Shown here piece by piece: positions 8,194-16,411 of a DNA stretch of 24,337 nt; position 1 is the stretch's first letter; every line of letters starts with the position of its first letter. The stretch is from assembly GCA_021789795.1 (NCBI GenBank), contig JAJYJA010000013.1, positions 1 to 24,337 of the forward strand, written 5' to 3'. The position numbers and the translations under genes are program-made. The notes below the pieces were generated by a model that saw only the letters and a program-made list of their open reading frames with translations, was not told the origin of the DNA and ran no database searches. Source of the DNA: Deltaproteobacteria bacterium (GTDB taxonomy: Bacteria; Desulfobacterota; Desulfobulbia; Desulfobulbales; VMSU01).

Positions 8194-8320
8194 CGTCTTG
8201 TCCTGGTTGATGATGGTCTGAAAGGGCCATGCCCGGTAAAGACTCCGAAATTAATCATCACCCGGCGAATTGGCAAGAAATTAAGTGCGGCCCGCCCCGG
8301 CCGCTACCGGCATTTTCCAA

Positions 8321-8349
8321 TTGCGTGGGGCCGGCGGGTTGGCTATCAT
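8321..8349 (+). promoter_or_regulatory. Candidate sigma-70 promoter of cbiA
   Basis: TTGCGT (8321-8326) and TATCAT (8344-8349) are spaced by exactly 17 bases on the coding strand of cbiA. The predicted start of transcription is near 8356, giving a leader of about 55 bases to the ATG at 8412. The leader holds a small GCCGGC/GCCGGC hairpin (8383-8399). I saw no B12-box, so no cobalamin riboswitch. Confidence 0.5.
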
Positions 8350-8411
8350 GCGGCCTCGTGATTCATCCCTGTCAACCGTTCCGCCGGCTCCGCGCCGGCC
8401 GCCAAACGCCC

Positions 8412-9824
8412 ATGTCCGCACCCTCACTTCCCACCAGCCACGGGCTGATTATCGCCGGGCTCTGCGGCGGCTCCGGCAAGAGCGTCATCGCCGTGGGCCT
8501 GGCCGCCGCCCTGGCCGGCCAGGGGATCAAGGTCGCCCCCTTCAAGAAGGGGCCGGACTATATCGACGCCGGCTGGCTGGCGCTGGCGGCCCGCCATCCC
8601 TGCCACAACCTCGACCCTTATCTGATGACCCCCGAGATCATCCGGCATTCCTTCTCCCAGCACGCCGCCGGCCACCAACTGGCCCTGGTGGAGGGCAACC
8701 GGGGGCTGTTCGACGGGGTCAACGCCCAAGGCGCCTACAGCACCGCCGAGCTGGCCGCCATCCTCGACCTGCCGGTGATCCTGGTGGTGGACTGCACCAA
8801 GACCACCCGCACCGTGGCCGCCCTGCTCCTGGGCTGCCAGCAGCTGGGCCCAGGCATTCGCATCCCCGGGGTGATCCTAAACCGCATCGGCTCCAGCCGC
8901 CACCAGCGCATCGTCCGCCAGGCGGTCGAGCAGTACACCGACATCAAGGTGCTGGGGGCCATGCCCCGGCTCGGGCACGACATCTTCCCCCAACGCCACA
9001 TCGGCATCACCCCCTGCCCGGAGTTCGCGGGGGCCGAGACGGCGGTGGCGGCCCTGGCCAAGACCATCGGCGAGCAGGTGGATCTCCCCGCCGTCCTGGC
9101 CCTGGCCCAGCCCGTCGCCCCGCCGCCGGCGGACGACCTCTACCAACAGTGGCGGAGTCAGGGAACCGAGACGGTGCGGCTCGGCATCCTCCGTGACGCC
9201 GCCTTCCAGTTCTACTACCCGGAAAACCTGCGCGCCCTGGAGCTGTGCGGGGCCACGCTGGTCGAGATCAACGCCCTGACCGCCCCGGAACTGCCCGCCA
9301 TCGACGGCCTCTACATCGGCGGCGGCTTCCCGGAGAACAGCCTCCAGGCCCTGTCCGCCAACCTCTCCTTCCGCGACTCCCTGGCCCAAGCCATCGAAGG
9401 CGGGCTGCCGGTGTACGCCGAGTGCGGCGGCCTGCTCTACCTGGGCCGCCGCATGGAGGTGGACGGCACCGCCTATCCCTTGACCGGCGTCTTCCCGGTT
9501 GACTTCCGCATGGAAAAGACGCCCCAGGCCCACGGTTACACCCGCCTCGTGGCCACCGCCGCCAACCCGGTTTACCCGCCGGGCAGCACCGTCTGCGGCC
9601 ACGAGTTCCGCTACAGCAAGGTGACGGCCTGGGATCAAAACGGCCAGGAGCTGGCCTTCTCGATGCAGCGGGGGGTGGGCTTCGCCGGGGGCGAGGACGG
9701 CCTGGTGCGCAAGAACGTCATCGCCCTCTACACCCACATCCACGCCCTTTCCACCCCGGAGTGGGCGCCGCGCTTCCTCGACCTGGTCCGCCGGCAGCGG
9801 ACCGCCCGCCTGTCAGATAATTGA
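8412..9824 (+). CDS. cbiA: Cobyrinate a,c-diamide synthase family (CbiA/CobB/DsrN)
   Basis: A 470-residue ATP-dependent amidase. The N-terminal dethiobiotin-synthetase-like domain has the P-loop GLCGGSGKS (16-24), KKGPDYIDAGW (45-55) and VEGNRGLFDG (93-102). The C-terminal glutaminase domain has FYYPENLRALE (267-277), GGGFPE, the nucleophile Cys338 in AECGG, and YTHIHAL (440-446) with the partner histidine. It amidates the a and c side chains of cobyrinate, or of a related tetrapyrrole. In sulfur-metabolising bacteria the close homologue DsrN amidates siroheme of dissimilatory sulfite reductase, and sequence alone does not separate the two. The ATG at 8412 gives the normal family length; it has no obvious Shine-Dalgarno. 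A GTG at 8358 is in frame but would be nearly leaderless. No other cobalamin or dsr gene is in the window. Confidence 0.88.
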   Translation: MSAPSLPTSHGLIIAGLCGGSGKSVIAVGLAAALAGQGIKVAPFKKGPDYIDAGWLALAARHPCHNLDPYLMTPEIIRHSFSQHAAGHQLALVEGNRGLFDGVNAQGAYSTAELAAILDLPVILVVDCTKTTRTVAALLLGCQQLGPGIRIPGVILNRIGSSRHQRIVRQAVEQYTDIKVLGAMPRLGHDIFPQRHIGITPCPEFAGAETAVAALAKTIGEQVDLPAVLALAQPVAPPPADDLYQQWRSQGTETVRLGILRDAAFQFYYPENLRALELCGATLVEINALTAPELPAIDGLYIGGGFPENSLQALSANLSFRDSLAQAIEGGLPVYAECGGLLYLGRRMEVDGTAYPLTGVFPVDFRMEKTPQAHGYTRLVATAANPVYPPGSTVCGHEFRYSKVTAWDQNGQELAFSMQRGVGFAGGEDGLVRKNVIALYTHIHALSTPEWAPRFLDLVRRQRTARLSDN

Positions 9825-10002
9825 CACAAGGGGGGACGGCCACCCCTCGTCCGTCCGGCAATTTCTGCCCACCCGGAACGGGCGGGGCCGCCAAGCCGCC
9901 GCCTGCCCCGGCGGGAAACAGTTAAGCAATCTTGATGACAATCAACAAGTTAGCAACTAAACTCCCAGCGGCTCGCCCGCCGCCCTCTACCCTCAAGGCG
10001 GC

Positions 10003-10018
10003 TGGCATGTAATTGGCA
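10003..10018 (+). promoter_or_regulatory. Candidate sigma-54 (-24/-12) promoter of the diguanylate cyclase gene
   Basis: TGGCATGTAATTGGCA has the invariant GG and GC of a sigma-54 promoter separated by exactly 10 bases, and agrees with the consensus TGGCAC-N5-TTGCA except at two positions. It starts 71 bases before the ATG of the GGDEF gene, leaving room for a normal leader with AGGAG at 10063-10067. No enhancer site or bound activator can be assigned. The rest of 9825-10073 shows no gene; GGACGG/CCGTCC near 9834-9857 could form a weak 3' hairpin for cbiA. Confidence 0.45.
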
Positions 10019-10073
10019 ATACGGGCGGGACAAGAGCCTTTATCCCCATCCAATACCGCCCAGGAGCCGCATC

Positions 10074-11096
10074 ATGGAGCCCATCTCCGCCCCCGCCGCC
10101 CTCATCCGGCCGGACAACCCGGCCAGCGATGCCGATCTCAACCGCTTAATCGTCGAACTTGAGCACTACCGCCGCCAGTCCGAGTGGCTGTCCCTGGTCA
10201 ACGGTCTACACGCCCGCCTGGCCGGGGCGGTGGACATGCCGGCCATGCTGGAGGCCTTCTCCGTCTGGCTGATGCCCCTGGTCAACCACGACCTCCTGGC
10301 CTACGACCACCCCGGGCGTGAGCGGCGGCACCTGCTCTGCTCCAGCCACGGCCCGGAACGCCGGCAGGCGATGGCGGCCGCAATCGCGGCCCTGGCCAAC
10401 CAGGACGAGGAGGCCGAATCCTGCACCTGGCAACAGGCGGGCTTCTTCATCCAACGCTGGCGGCTTGACCGCTTCTCGGGCAGCGGCATCCTGCTGGTGC
10501 TGCGCCAGGAGCGGCAGATCGGCGAGTACGAGAGCCACGTTCTGGCCACCGGCCTCCGCATCTTGGGCGAGCCCCTGCAACGGGCCTTGGAATACGAAGA
10601 CCTCTACGAGCAGGCCAGCCGCGACTCCCTAACCGGACTGATGAACCGCCGGGTCTTCGAGGAACGGATCGGCGCCCTGATGTCCCAGGCCAGGCGCCAC
10701 GGTCACCCGGTCACCCTGGCCTGCATGGATCTGGACCGTTTCAAGCAGATCAACGACACCTACGGGCACGGGGTGGGCGATCTGGTACTGCAAAGGGTGG
10801 CCGCCACCATGGAGCGGGTCGTGCGCAGTTGCGATCTCCTGGCCCGGATGGGCGGCGACGAGTTCATGCTCGTCATGCCGGACACCGGACTGGACGCCGC
10901 CGAGGTCATGGCCAACCGGCTCTGCCAGACCATCCACCAGCTCGACCTGCCGGGGGCCGGGCCCGGGGTCTTGGGGATCAGCATCGGGCTGGTGGAGTGG
11001 CAATCAGGGCTCGACCGCGAGCAGTGGCTGCGCAAGGGAGACGAGGCCCTCTACCGGGCCAAGTCCGCCGGGCGCTGCCGGGTCTGCCGGGGCTAG
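10074..11096 (+). CDS. GGDEF diguanylate cyclase
   Basis: A 340-residue soluble protein. Residues 1-170 form an N-terminal region that looks like a divergent GAF-type sensor, starting with a short helix (DLNRLIVELEHYRRQSEW). Residues 175-340 are a GGDEF domain: DSLTGLMNRRVF (184-195), DLDRFKQINDTYGH (219-232), intact GGDEF at 260-264, and ISIGLVEW near 302-309. The inhibitory I-site RxxD is present as RSCD (251-254), five residues before GGDEF, so product feedback is expected. The reaction is two GTP to c-di-GMP. No membrane segment is seen. AGGAG lies 6 bases before the ATG. Its stop overlaps the stop of the convergent histidine kinase. The sensed signal is unknown. Confidence 0.92.
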   Translation: MEPISAPAALIRPDNPASDADLNRLIVELEHYRRQSEWLSLVNGLHARLAGAVDMPAMLEAFSVWLMPLVNHDLLAYDHPGRERRHLLCSSHGPERRQAMAAAIAALANQDEEAESCTWQQAGFFIQRWRLDRFSGSGILLVLRQERQIGEYESHVLATGLRILGEPLQRALEYEDLYEQASRDSLTGLMNRRVFEERIGALMSQARRHGHPVTLACMDLDRFKQINDTYGHGVGDLVLQRVAATMERVVRSCDLLARMGGDEFMLVMPDTGLDAAEVMANRLCQTIHQLDLPGAGPGVLGISIGLVEWQSGLDREQWLRKGDEALYRAKSAGRCRVCRG

Positions 11097-14000
11097 GGGC
11101 CGGAGAGGAATCGGTCGATGGCCGCGAACAGCAACTCCGGGTTGACCGGCTTGGTGACGAAGTCGTCCATCCCCGCCGCCAGGCAGCGCTCCCGATCCTG
11201 GGGCATGGCGTGGGCGGTCATGGCGATGATCGCCAGATGCCGCCCGCCGTCCGCCTCCTGAGCCCTGATCCGTCTGGTGATCTCAAAGCCGTCCATCTCC
11301 GGGAGTTGGACATCCATCAACACCACGTCAAACTGGCCCTCCTCCACCGCCCGCAAGGCCTTGCCGCCGCTATCCGCCGCCACCACCTGGTAGCCTTGCT
11401 CCTCCAGCAGGGCCAGGGCCAGGGCCTGGTTGATCTGATCGTCCTCCACCAGCAGGATGCGGCCCTGACCCCGCCTGAGCGCCGGGGGGTCGCCGGCGAC
11501 CGGGCCCCCAGCCAGGGCCGACCCGCCGCCACCCGCCCGCGCCTGGGCAATCGCGGCCAGCAGGGCCTCGCGGCCCACCGGCTTGCAGAGCCAGACCAGC
11601 GGCCGGCCCCTAAGGAAGTCAGGGCCCGCCTCCCGGCCGCGGACGGCGCCGTGGAGCATGACCAGCGGCCGGTCAAGCTGGCGGGCCAGTTGCCAGCCGC
11701 CATCCCCCGGCAGGGTCTCGTCCACCACCACCACCGCGAACTCCTCCGCCGCCAGGCGTTCCAGGGCCTGGGCCGGGGAGTCGGCGGTCTCCACCCTGGC
11801 CGCCGTCCCCTCCAGGGCCTGGGCCAGCACCCGGCGGCAGGTGGGGTGGTCATCGACGATCAACACCGCCTGGCCGCGCAGGCCTTCCTCCGCCGGCGAC
11901 TCAAGGTTAGCGGCGGCGCCGGGCATCAGCCGGGTGGTGAAGGAGAACACCGAACCCCGGCCCGGCTCGCTATCTACCCAGATCCGCCCCCCCATCAGGG
12001 TGACCAGTTGCTCGCAGATGGCCAGCCCCAGGCCGGTGCCCCCGTGCCGGCGGCTAAAGGAGCCGTCGCCCTGGCTGAAGGTGTCGAAGATGAGCTTCTG
12101 CTGTTCCTCCGGCACCCCGGCCCCGGTGTCCCGCACCGAGAACTTCACCCCCAGACCCTCGCCGCCGGGATAGGTCTTGCCCGAACGTTCGACCCGCACC
12201 TCGATCTCGCCCTGATCGGTGAACTTGATGGCGTTACCCACCAGATTGAGGAGCACCTGGCGCAGGCGGCCCGGATCGCCGATCAACACCGCCGGCAGAC
12301 CCCGGCTTACGGAATAGACCAGTTCCAGGCCCTTCTCCTGGGCCTTGGCCGCCAGCACCCCGACGCTGTCGATCATCAGTTGGGCCAGGGAAAAGGGCTC
12401 CGAAGTCAGCTCGATCCGGCCCGCCTCCATCTTGGAGAAGTCCAGGATGTCGTTGACGATGTCCAGCAAGCGGTCTGCGGAGCGTTTGATTAATCCCAGG
12501 TACTCCCGTTGCGGCCCAGGCATCTCCATGCCCATCAGGAGTTCGGTGAAGCCCAGGATGCCGTTCATCGGGGTACGGATCTCGTGGCTCATGTTGGCCA
12601 AAAACTGGCCCTTGGCCCGGCTGGCCTCCTCGGCGGCGATCTTGGCCTGCCGCAGGCTCGTCTCCGCCAGCTTGCGCAGGGTGATGTCCATGCAGTGCTC
12701 GATCACCCGCACGATCCGGCCCTGGCGGTCGAAGACCGGATAGCCGTGGATCTCGATGTAGCGGCAATGGCCGTCCTCGTCGTAGTGGGCGTGTTCGAGC
12801 ACCACCGAGCCGCCGGTGGCCATGATCTGGTCGATGGTGCAGGGGTGGTCGTCGTCCCCGCAGGGCAGTTCGCGGTGATGGCTCAACTGGTAGCAGGTCA
12901 CCCCATCGGGGAAATTCAGGATCCCCGAGGCCTTGTTGGCCAGGGTGACCTGACGGCTGACGACATCGATCACGTAGAAGGGATGGCTGATCGAATCGAT
13001 GACCGAGTTCAGGAATTCCTTCTGCTGCCCCAGCCGTTCCTCGGCCTGGGCCCGTTCGGCGATCTCGGCCCGCAGGGCCTGACGGGAGAGGGTGAGCCGG
13101 GTCTGGATGCGGTTGAGGAAGAGGTTGAAGACCGTAAGCAGGCCGCCGCCCAGCAGCAGACAGGCCACCACCATCAGCAGGGCGATCCGCCCCATCTCCC
13201 GTTCGTACCTGGTGACGTCCACCACCATGGTGATGTCGCCCACGTCCCGTCCCCGGGAGTCGATCACCGGCAGGGTTCCGGCCCGATAGGTGCTGCTCTC
13301 GATCCGGGCCCGGGGCAGGGAGTCCGGGTGCCGGTCGTCGGCGGCGTCCACCACCTCCCGCAAGAAACCGACCAGAGAGGGCGGCAGGTTCTCCAGGCTC
13401 TGCCGCATCAGGACGTAATGGGCCAACTGGCCCCATGCCTGTCGCCCCTCCGCCCCCTGGCCCTTAAGCCAGGCCGTCTCGTCCAACTCCTTCTTGGCGA
13501 TAAAGATAGACAGCTCGACATTCAGCACCCGGTGCAGACGCTCGACAATGCCGTCCAGCCGTATGCCGGCCTCGATGTAGCCCAAGAGCTCGCCGTCCTT
13601 GAACCAGGGCCGCACCATGCGCAGCACCAGGACGCCCGCCGGGGTCAGCTCCACCCCGCTGGCCGGGGCCCGGCGGGCCGCCGCCTCTTGCGCCACCCAA
13701 CTGACCCGACGGTCGCCGAACAGCTGACCCGGCCCCTCCATAAGGCTGTCTCCCGCCCCGTCCATGATCATAAAGCTGTTGATCGTATAGGTGCCCAGCA
13801 TCTTGGAAAAATTCCGCCTCGCGATCCGCTCGACCGCTCCCCGGTCCTTGGCCGCCACCGCCTGGGCCAGGGCCTCGTCCGTCTGCACCGCCTCGATGGT
13901 GCCCCCCATCTCGGCGAGGTCTTCCTCCTCCATCGCCGCCATCAGGTTCCTGACCCCGGCCAGCTGATCCCGCACCTTGTCGGTGATTTGCCGGTTGAGC

Positions 14001-14164
14001 AGGTTGTAGGTGCTGCCCATGAAGATGGCAAACAGCAGGGGGAAGGCGATGCCGACGGCGATAAGGATGGGCCGCTTGATCTGATCGGAGGACTGGTAGG
14101 GCATGACCTGACTGGTTTTAAGGTGGAGTAGGCGGGTAAAAAGGCGAGGGCGGGCGGCCAACAT
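11093..14164 (-). CDS. Hybrid sensor histidine kinase (sensor-PAS-HisKA-HATPase-REC-REC)
   Basis: A 1023-residue membrane kinase. Helices at about 31-53 and 327-350 enclose a periplasmic sensor of about 270 residues, probably Cache-like. A short linker and a PAS domain (about 385-495) follow; the PAS carries Cys424, Cys435, Cys442, Cys467 and Cys491. HisKA has His527 in NMSHEIRTPMNGILGF. The ATPase has NLVGNAIKF, DTGAGVP and HGGTGLGLAI. Receiver 1 (about 765-875) keeps Asp771-772, Asp815 and Lys861 but has His838 where Ser/Thr is usual. Receiver 2 (about 902-1020) is canonical with Asp951, T-A-H and Lys1005. There is no HPt domain, so an external one is expected. A start at Met21 (14104) is possible. 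The gene lies downstream of rlmD and converges on the GGDEF gene; pairing with it is inference. Confidence 0.92.
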   Translation of the reverse strand: MLAARPRLFTRLLHLKTSQVMPYQSSDQIKRPILIAVGIAFPLLFAIFMGSTYNLLNRQITDKVRDQLAGVRNLMAAMEEEDLAEMGGTIEAVQTDEALAQAVAAKDRGAVERIARRNFSKMLGTYTINSFMIMDGAGDSLMEGPGQLFGDRRVSWVAQEAAARRAPASGVELTPAGVLVLRMVRPWFKDGELLGYIEAGIRLDGIVERLHRVLNVELSIFIAKKELDETAWLKGQGAEGRQAWGQLAHYVLMRQSLENLPPSLVGFLREVVDAADDRHPDSLPRARIESSTYRAGTLPVIDSRGRDVGDITMVVDVTRYEREMGRIALLMVVACLLLGGGLLTVFNLFLNRIQTRLTLSRQALRAEIAERAQAEERLGQQKEFLNSVIDSISHPFYVIDVVSRQVTLANKASGILNFPDGVTCYQLSHHRELPCGDDDHPCTIDQIMATGGSVVLEHAHYDEDGHCRYIEIHGYPVFDRQGRIVRVIEHCMDITLRKLAETSLRQAKIAAEEASRAKGQFLANMSHEIRTPMNGILGFTELLMGMEMPGPQREYLGLIKRSADRLLDIVNDILDFSKMEAGRIELTSEPFSLAQLMIDSVGVLAAKAQEKGLELVYSVSRGLPAVLIGDPGRLRQVLLNLVGNAIKFTDQGEIEVRVERSGKTYPGGEGLGVKFSVRDTGAGVPEEQQKLIFDTFSQGDGSFSRRHGGTGLGLAICEQLVTLMGGRIWVDSEPGRGSVFSFTTRLMPGAAANLESPAEEGLRGQAVLIVDDHPTCRRVLAQALEGTAARVETADSPAQALERLAAEEFAVVVVDETLPGDGGWQLARQLDRPLVMLHGAVRGREAGPDFLRGRPLVWLCKPVGREALLAAIAQARAGGGGSALAGGPVAGDPPALRRGQGRILLVEDDQINQALALALLEEQGYQVVAADSGGKALRAVEEGQFDVVLMDVQLPEMDGFEITRRIRAQEADGGRHLAIIAMTAHAMPQDRERCLAAGMDDFVTKPVNPELLFAAIDRFLSGP

Positions 14165-14242
14165 AGGCGGCCCGCGCCTTCGGCGACGCTGCCCTAGACC
14201 ATACCCGAACCGGGGCCCGGCCGCAAGCCTGGCCCGGCCGCC

Positions 14243-15556
14243 CTAGCGGCGCAAGAGGGCGATGGCCTCCAGGTGGCAGGTCTGGGGAAACATGTCCACC
14301 CCCCGCAGGCCATAAAGCCGGTAGCCCGCCTGGGTCAGGGCCGCGAGGTCGCGAATCAGGGTGGCGGGGTCGCAGGAGATGTAGAGCAGCCGGTCGGCGC
14401 TAAGCCCGGCGAGCAGGGGGATCAGCTCCCGGCAGCCCGACCGGGGCGGGTCGAGCAGGATCAGGTCGAAACTACGGCCAGCCGCCAGCAGCTCCTTGGC
14501 CGCCGCCACCGCCGGGGCCCGCTGGAAGCGGCAGTTGGCCAGCCCGTTTGCCTGGGCGTTGGCCTCCGCCATGCGGATGGCCGCGTGTTGCAGGTCCGTG
14601 CCCAGCACCTCGCGGGCCCCCACCGCGAGCGGCAGCGAGAAGTTGCCCATGCCGCAGAAGAGGTCGAGCACCCGATCCTGGCCGGAGATCTGGGCCCACT
14701 CAAGGAGCTGGGCGGCCAGCCGTTCGTTTTGGCCAAGATTAACCTGGCAGAATCCACCCGCCTCCAGGCGTATGGCCAACGACCTCCCGCCTGGCAAGGC
14801 AAGCGCGAAGCCGATGTCGCCCTCGCCCTCCCCGTAAGGCCCGCTCCTGGCGAAACCCTCCCCGGCTAGCCACACCGAGGCCAAGGGTTCCACCTCGCCG
14901 GCCAGGAGGCGGGCGGCCTGCTGGTCGGCGGGCCGGGGCCGGCGCCGCAGGTGGAGGATCATTACCACCCGCCCCTCCTGGGGGTGGTGCAGGAGTTCCA
15001 CCGCCTGGGCGTTGGCCGTGAGCCCGCGGAAGCCAGGGTGAGCAAGCAGTCCCGCCAGGGCCTGGTTCACCGGCGCCACCGCCAGGGGGCAGCGGTCAAC
15101 GGCGATCACCTGGTGCGAGCGGGCGGCGAAGAAGCCCAGCCGGCCCGCCTCATCGACCTGCAGCCGCAGCCGCTGCCGGTATCCCCAGGGGCTGGGACTG
15201 GGGAGGATGGGCCGCCAGGCCGCCTCGTCCACCGTCAGACCGCCGCGGCTGGTCAGCTCCCGCAGGATGGCCTCCTTGATCGCCAGTTGGGCCGGGTAAT
15301 CGCCGTGCTGCAAGTGGCAGCCGCCGCAACGGCCAAAGTGGGGGCAGGCCGGCTCGACCCGTTGGGGGGCGGGCTCCAGGATTGCCAGCACCCGGGCCGG
15401 GGCAAAATCCCGGCGTGCCCGGCCCACCTCCAGCCGCACCCTCTCGCCGGGCAGCACGAAGGGCGCCATGACCACCAGCCCGCTGGCCAGCCGGGCCAGG
15501 CCCTCGCCCCCGGCCACCACCTTGTCGATGGTTACGGTATGTGTCTCCCGCCCCAG
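14243..15556 (-). CDS. RlmD/TrmA-type RNA uracil-C5 methyltransferase (start uncertain)
   Basis: A class I SAM-dependent RNA m5U methyltransferase. It has an N-terminal TRAM domain, a 4Fe-4S cluster motif C-x5-C-x2-C (CPHFGRCGGC) plus a later cysteine in DRCPL, the SAM site DLFCGMGNFSLPLA, LLDPPRSG, and the catalytic cysteine in YISCDPATLIRDL. It would methylate a uracil in 23S rRNA or tRNA; which one cannot be told here. The first conventional start, GTG at 15520, would remove part of the TRAM strand. The frame stays open upstream to the stop of the DnaJ-like gene and encodes the family-like HTVTIDKVVAGGEG, with only a CTG at 15556 as an additional near-standard start. The extent given uses that CTG; the conservative extent is 14243-15520. 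Confidence 0.85.
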   Translation of the reverse strand: MGRETHTVTIDKVVAGGEGLARLASGLVVMAPFVLPGERVRLEVGRARRDFAPARVLAILEPAPQRVEPACPHFGRCGGCHLQHGDYPAQLAIKEAILRELTSRGGLTVDEAAWRPILPSPSPWGYRQRLRLQVDEAGRLGFFAARSHQVIAVDRCPLAVAPVNQALAGLLAHPGFRGLTANAQAVELLHHPQEGRVVMILHLRRRPRPADQQAARLLAGEVEPLASVWLAGEGFARSGPYGEGEGDIGFALALPGGRSLAIRLEAGGFCQVNLGQNERLAAQLLEWAQISGQDRVLDLFCGMGNFSLPLAVGAREVLGTDLQHAAIRMAEANAQANGLANCRFQRAPAVAAAKELLAAGRSFDLILLDPPRSGCRELIPLLAGLSADRLLYISCDPATLIRDLAALTQAGYRLYGLRGVDMFPQTCHLEAIALLRR

Positions 15557-15565
15557 GGTCGCCCC

Positions 15566-16411
15566 CTATCCCTGATGCCGCTTGAAAAAGTCGTAGGCGG
15601 CGTTGATCTCCTTCATCTTCTCCTCCGCCACCCGTTTGAACTCCTCGCCCAGGTGGCTGACCTTGTCCGGGTGGTACTGCATGGACAGGGTGCGGTAGGC
15701 CCGCTTGATCTCCTCGAAGCTCGCCCCCCGGTCGAGTCCCAGGACCTCGTAATACCGCTCCTCCTCGGAGGCCTGCTGCCGGTGGCGTTGGGTGTAGCGG
15801 GCCTGGATGGTCTGGGCGTCGCTGGCGCCGATCTCAAGATAGCGGGCGATGCGGTGCGCCACCTCCACCTCGGGCTCGACGTTGGCCTTGCCGTCGGCGT
15901 AGATGACCTGGAAGATCAGCTCCAGGAGGATCAGCCGCGGCTCGTAGGCAAACTGCTGCTTGAAGCGCAGGAGCAGTTCGTCCAAGCCGGGCGAGGACTG
16001 GCTGGCCTCCCGGATCAGCTCCTTGACCCAGAGGATCTGGTCGCTGTTGTAGCGCAGGTTGACCCGAAAGAAGTTGATGATCGCCTCCTGCTCCTCGCGG
16101 GTCACGGTGCCGTCGATGCGGGCGATGTGCAGCAGGATGTTGACCAGGAGATAGACGAACTCGTTGTGGGAGGCGGTCTGGGAGCGCTCGTAGGCGCTGA
16201 TCCGGCTACGCATCAGGTAGGGCAGGCCCCAGAAGAAGAGCGCCCCCAGCAGGATGGCCGTCCCCAGGCCGCCGGCCAGCAGCGCCCCCAGCACCTCGAG
16301 GAGCAGCGGCGCCCCGCCCATCATCAGCAGGATGAGGATGGCCCACAGCAGGCAGCCGCCGCAGCCGGGCCGGTTGTGGTAGCGGTATTGGTACTGGTAC
16401 TGGCCGTTCAT
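15566..16411 (-). CDS. Membrane TerB/DnaJ-domain (DjlA-like) co-chaperone
   Basis: A 281-residue protein. A Tyr/Gln-rich start is followed by GCGGC and hydrophobic segments at about 21-45 and 47-66. A TerB-like helical domain occupies about 83-200 (LVNILLHIARIDGTVTREEQ and FQVIYADGKANVEPEVE). A C-terminal J domain at 219-280 has the HPD motif at 247-249, the site that stimulates DnaK. The plan is that of DjlA: membrane anchor, TerB, J domain, though here with two possible helices. It likely recruits DnaK to the inner membrane. The ATG overlaps the ftsY stop as ATGA, so the two are translationally coupled, which fits a link between membrane-protein targeting and chaperoning (inference). Confidence 0.88.
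   Translation of the reverse strand: MNGQYQYQYRYHNRPGCGGCLLWAILILLMMGGAPLLLEVLGALLAGGLGTAILLGALFFWGLPYLMRSRISAYERSQTASHNEFVYLLVNILLHIARIDGTVTREEQEAIINFFRVNLRYNSDQILWVKELIREASQSSPGLDELLLRFKQQFAYEPRLILLELIFQVIYADGKANVEPEVEVAHRIARYLEIGASDAQTIQARYTQRHRQQASEEERYYEVLGLDRGASFEEIKRAYRTLSMQYHPDKVSHLGEEFKRVAEEKMKEINAAYDFFKRHQG

Noticed and set aside
8229..8411. An upstream extension of cbiA to ATG 8229.
   Set aside because: The extension crosses the predicted promoter and is not like the family; the usual N-terminus begins just after ATG 8412.
8350..8411. A cobalamin riboswitch before cbiA.
   Set aside because: The leader is only about 55 bases and no B12-box-like sequence is present.
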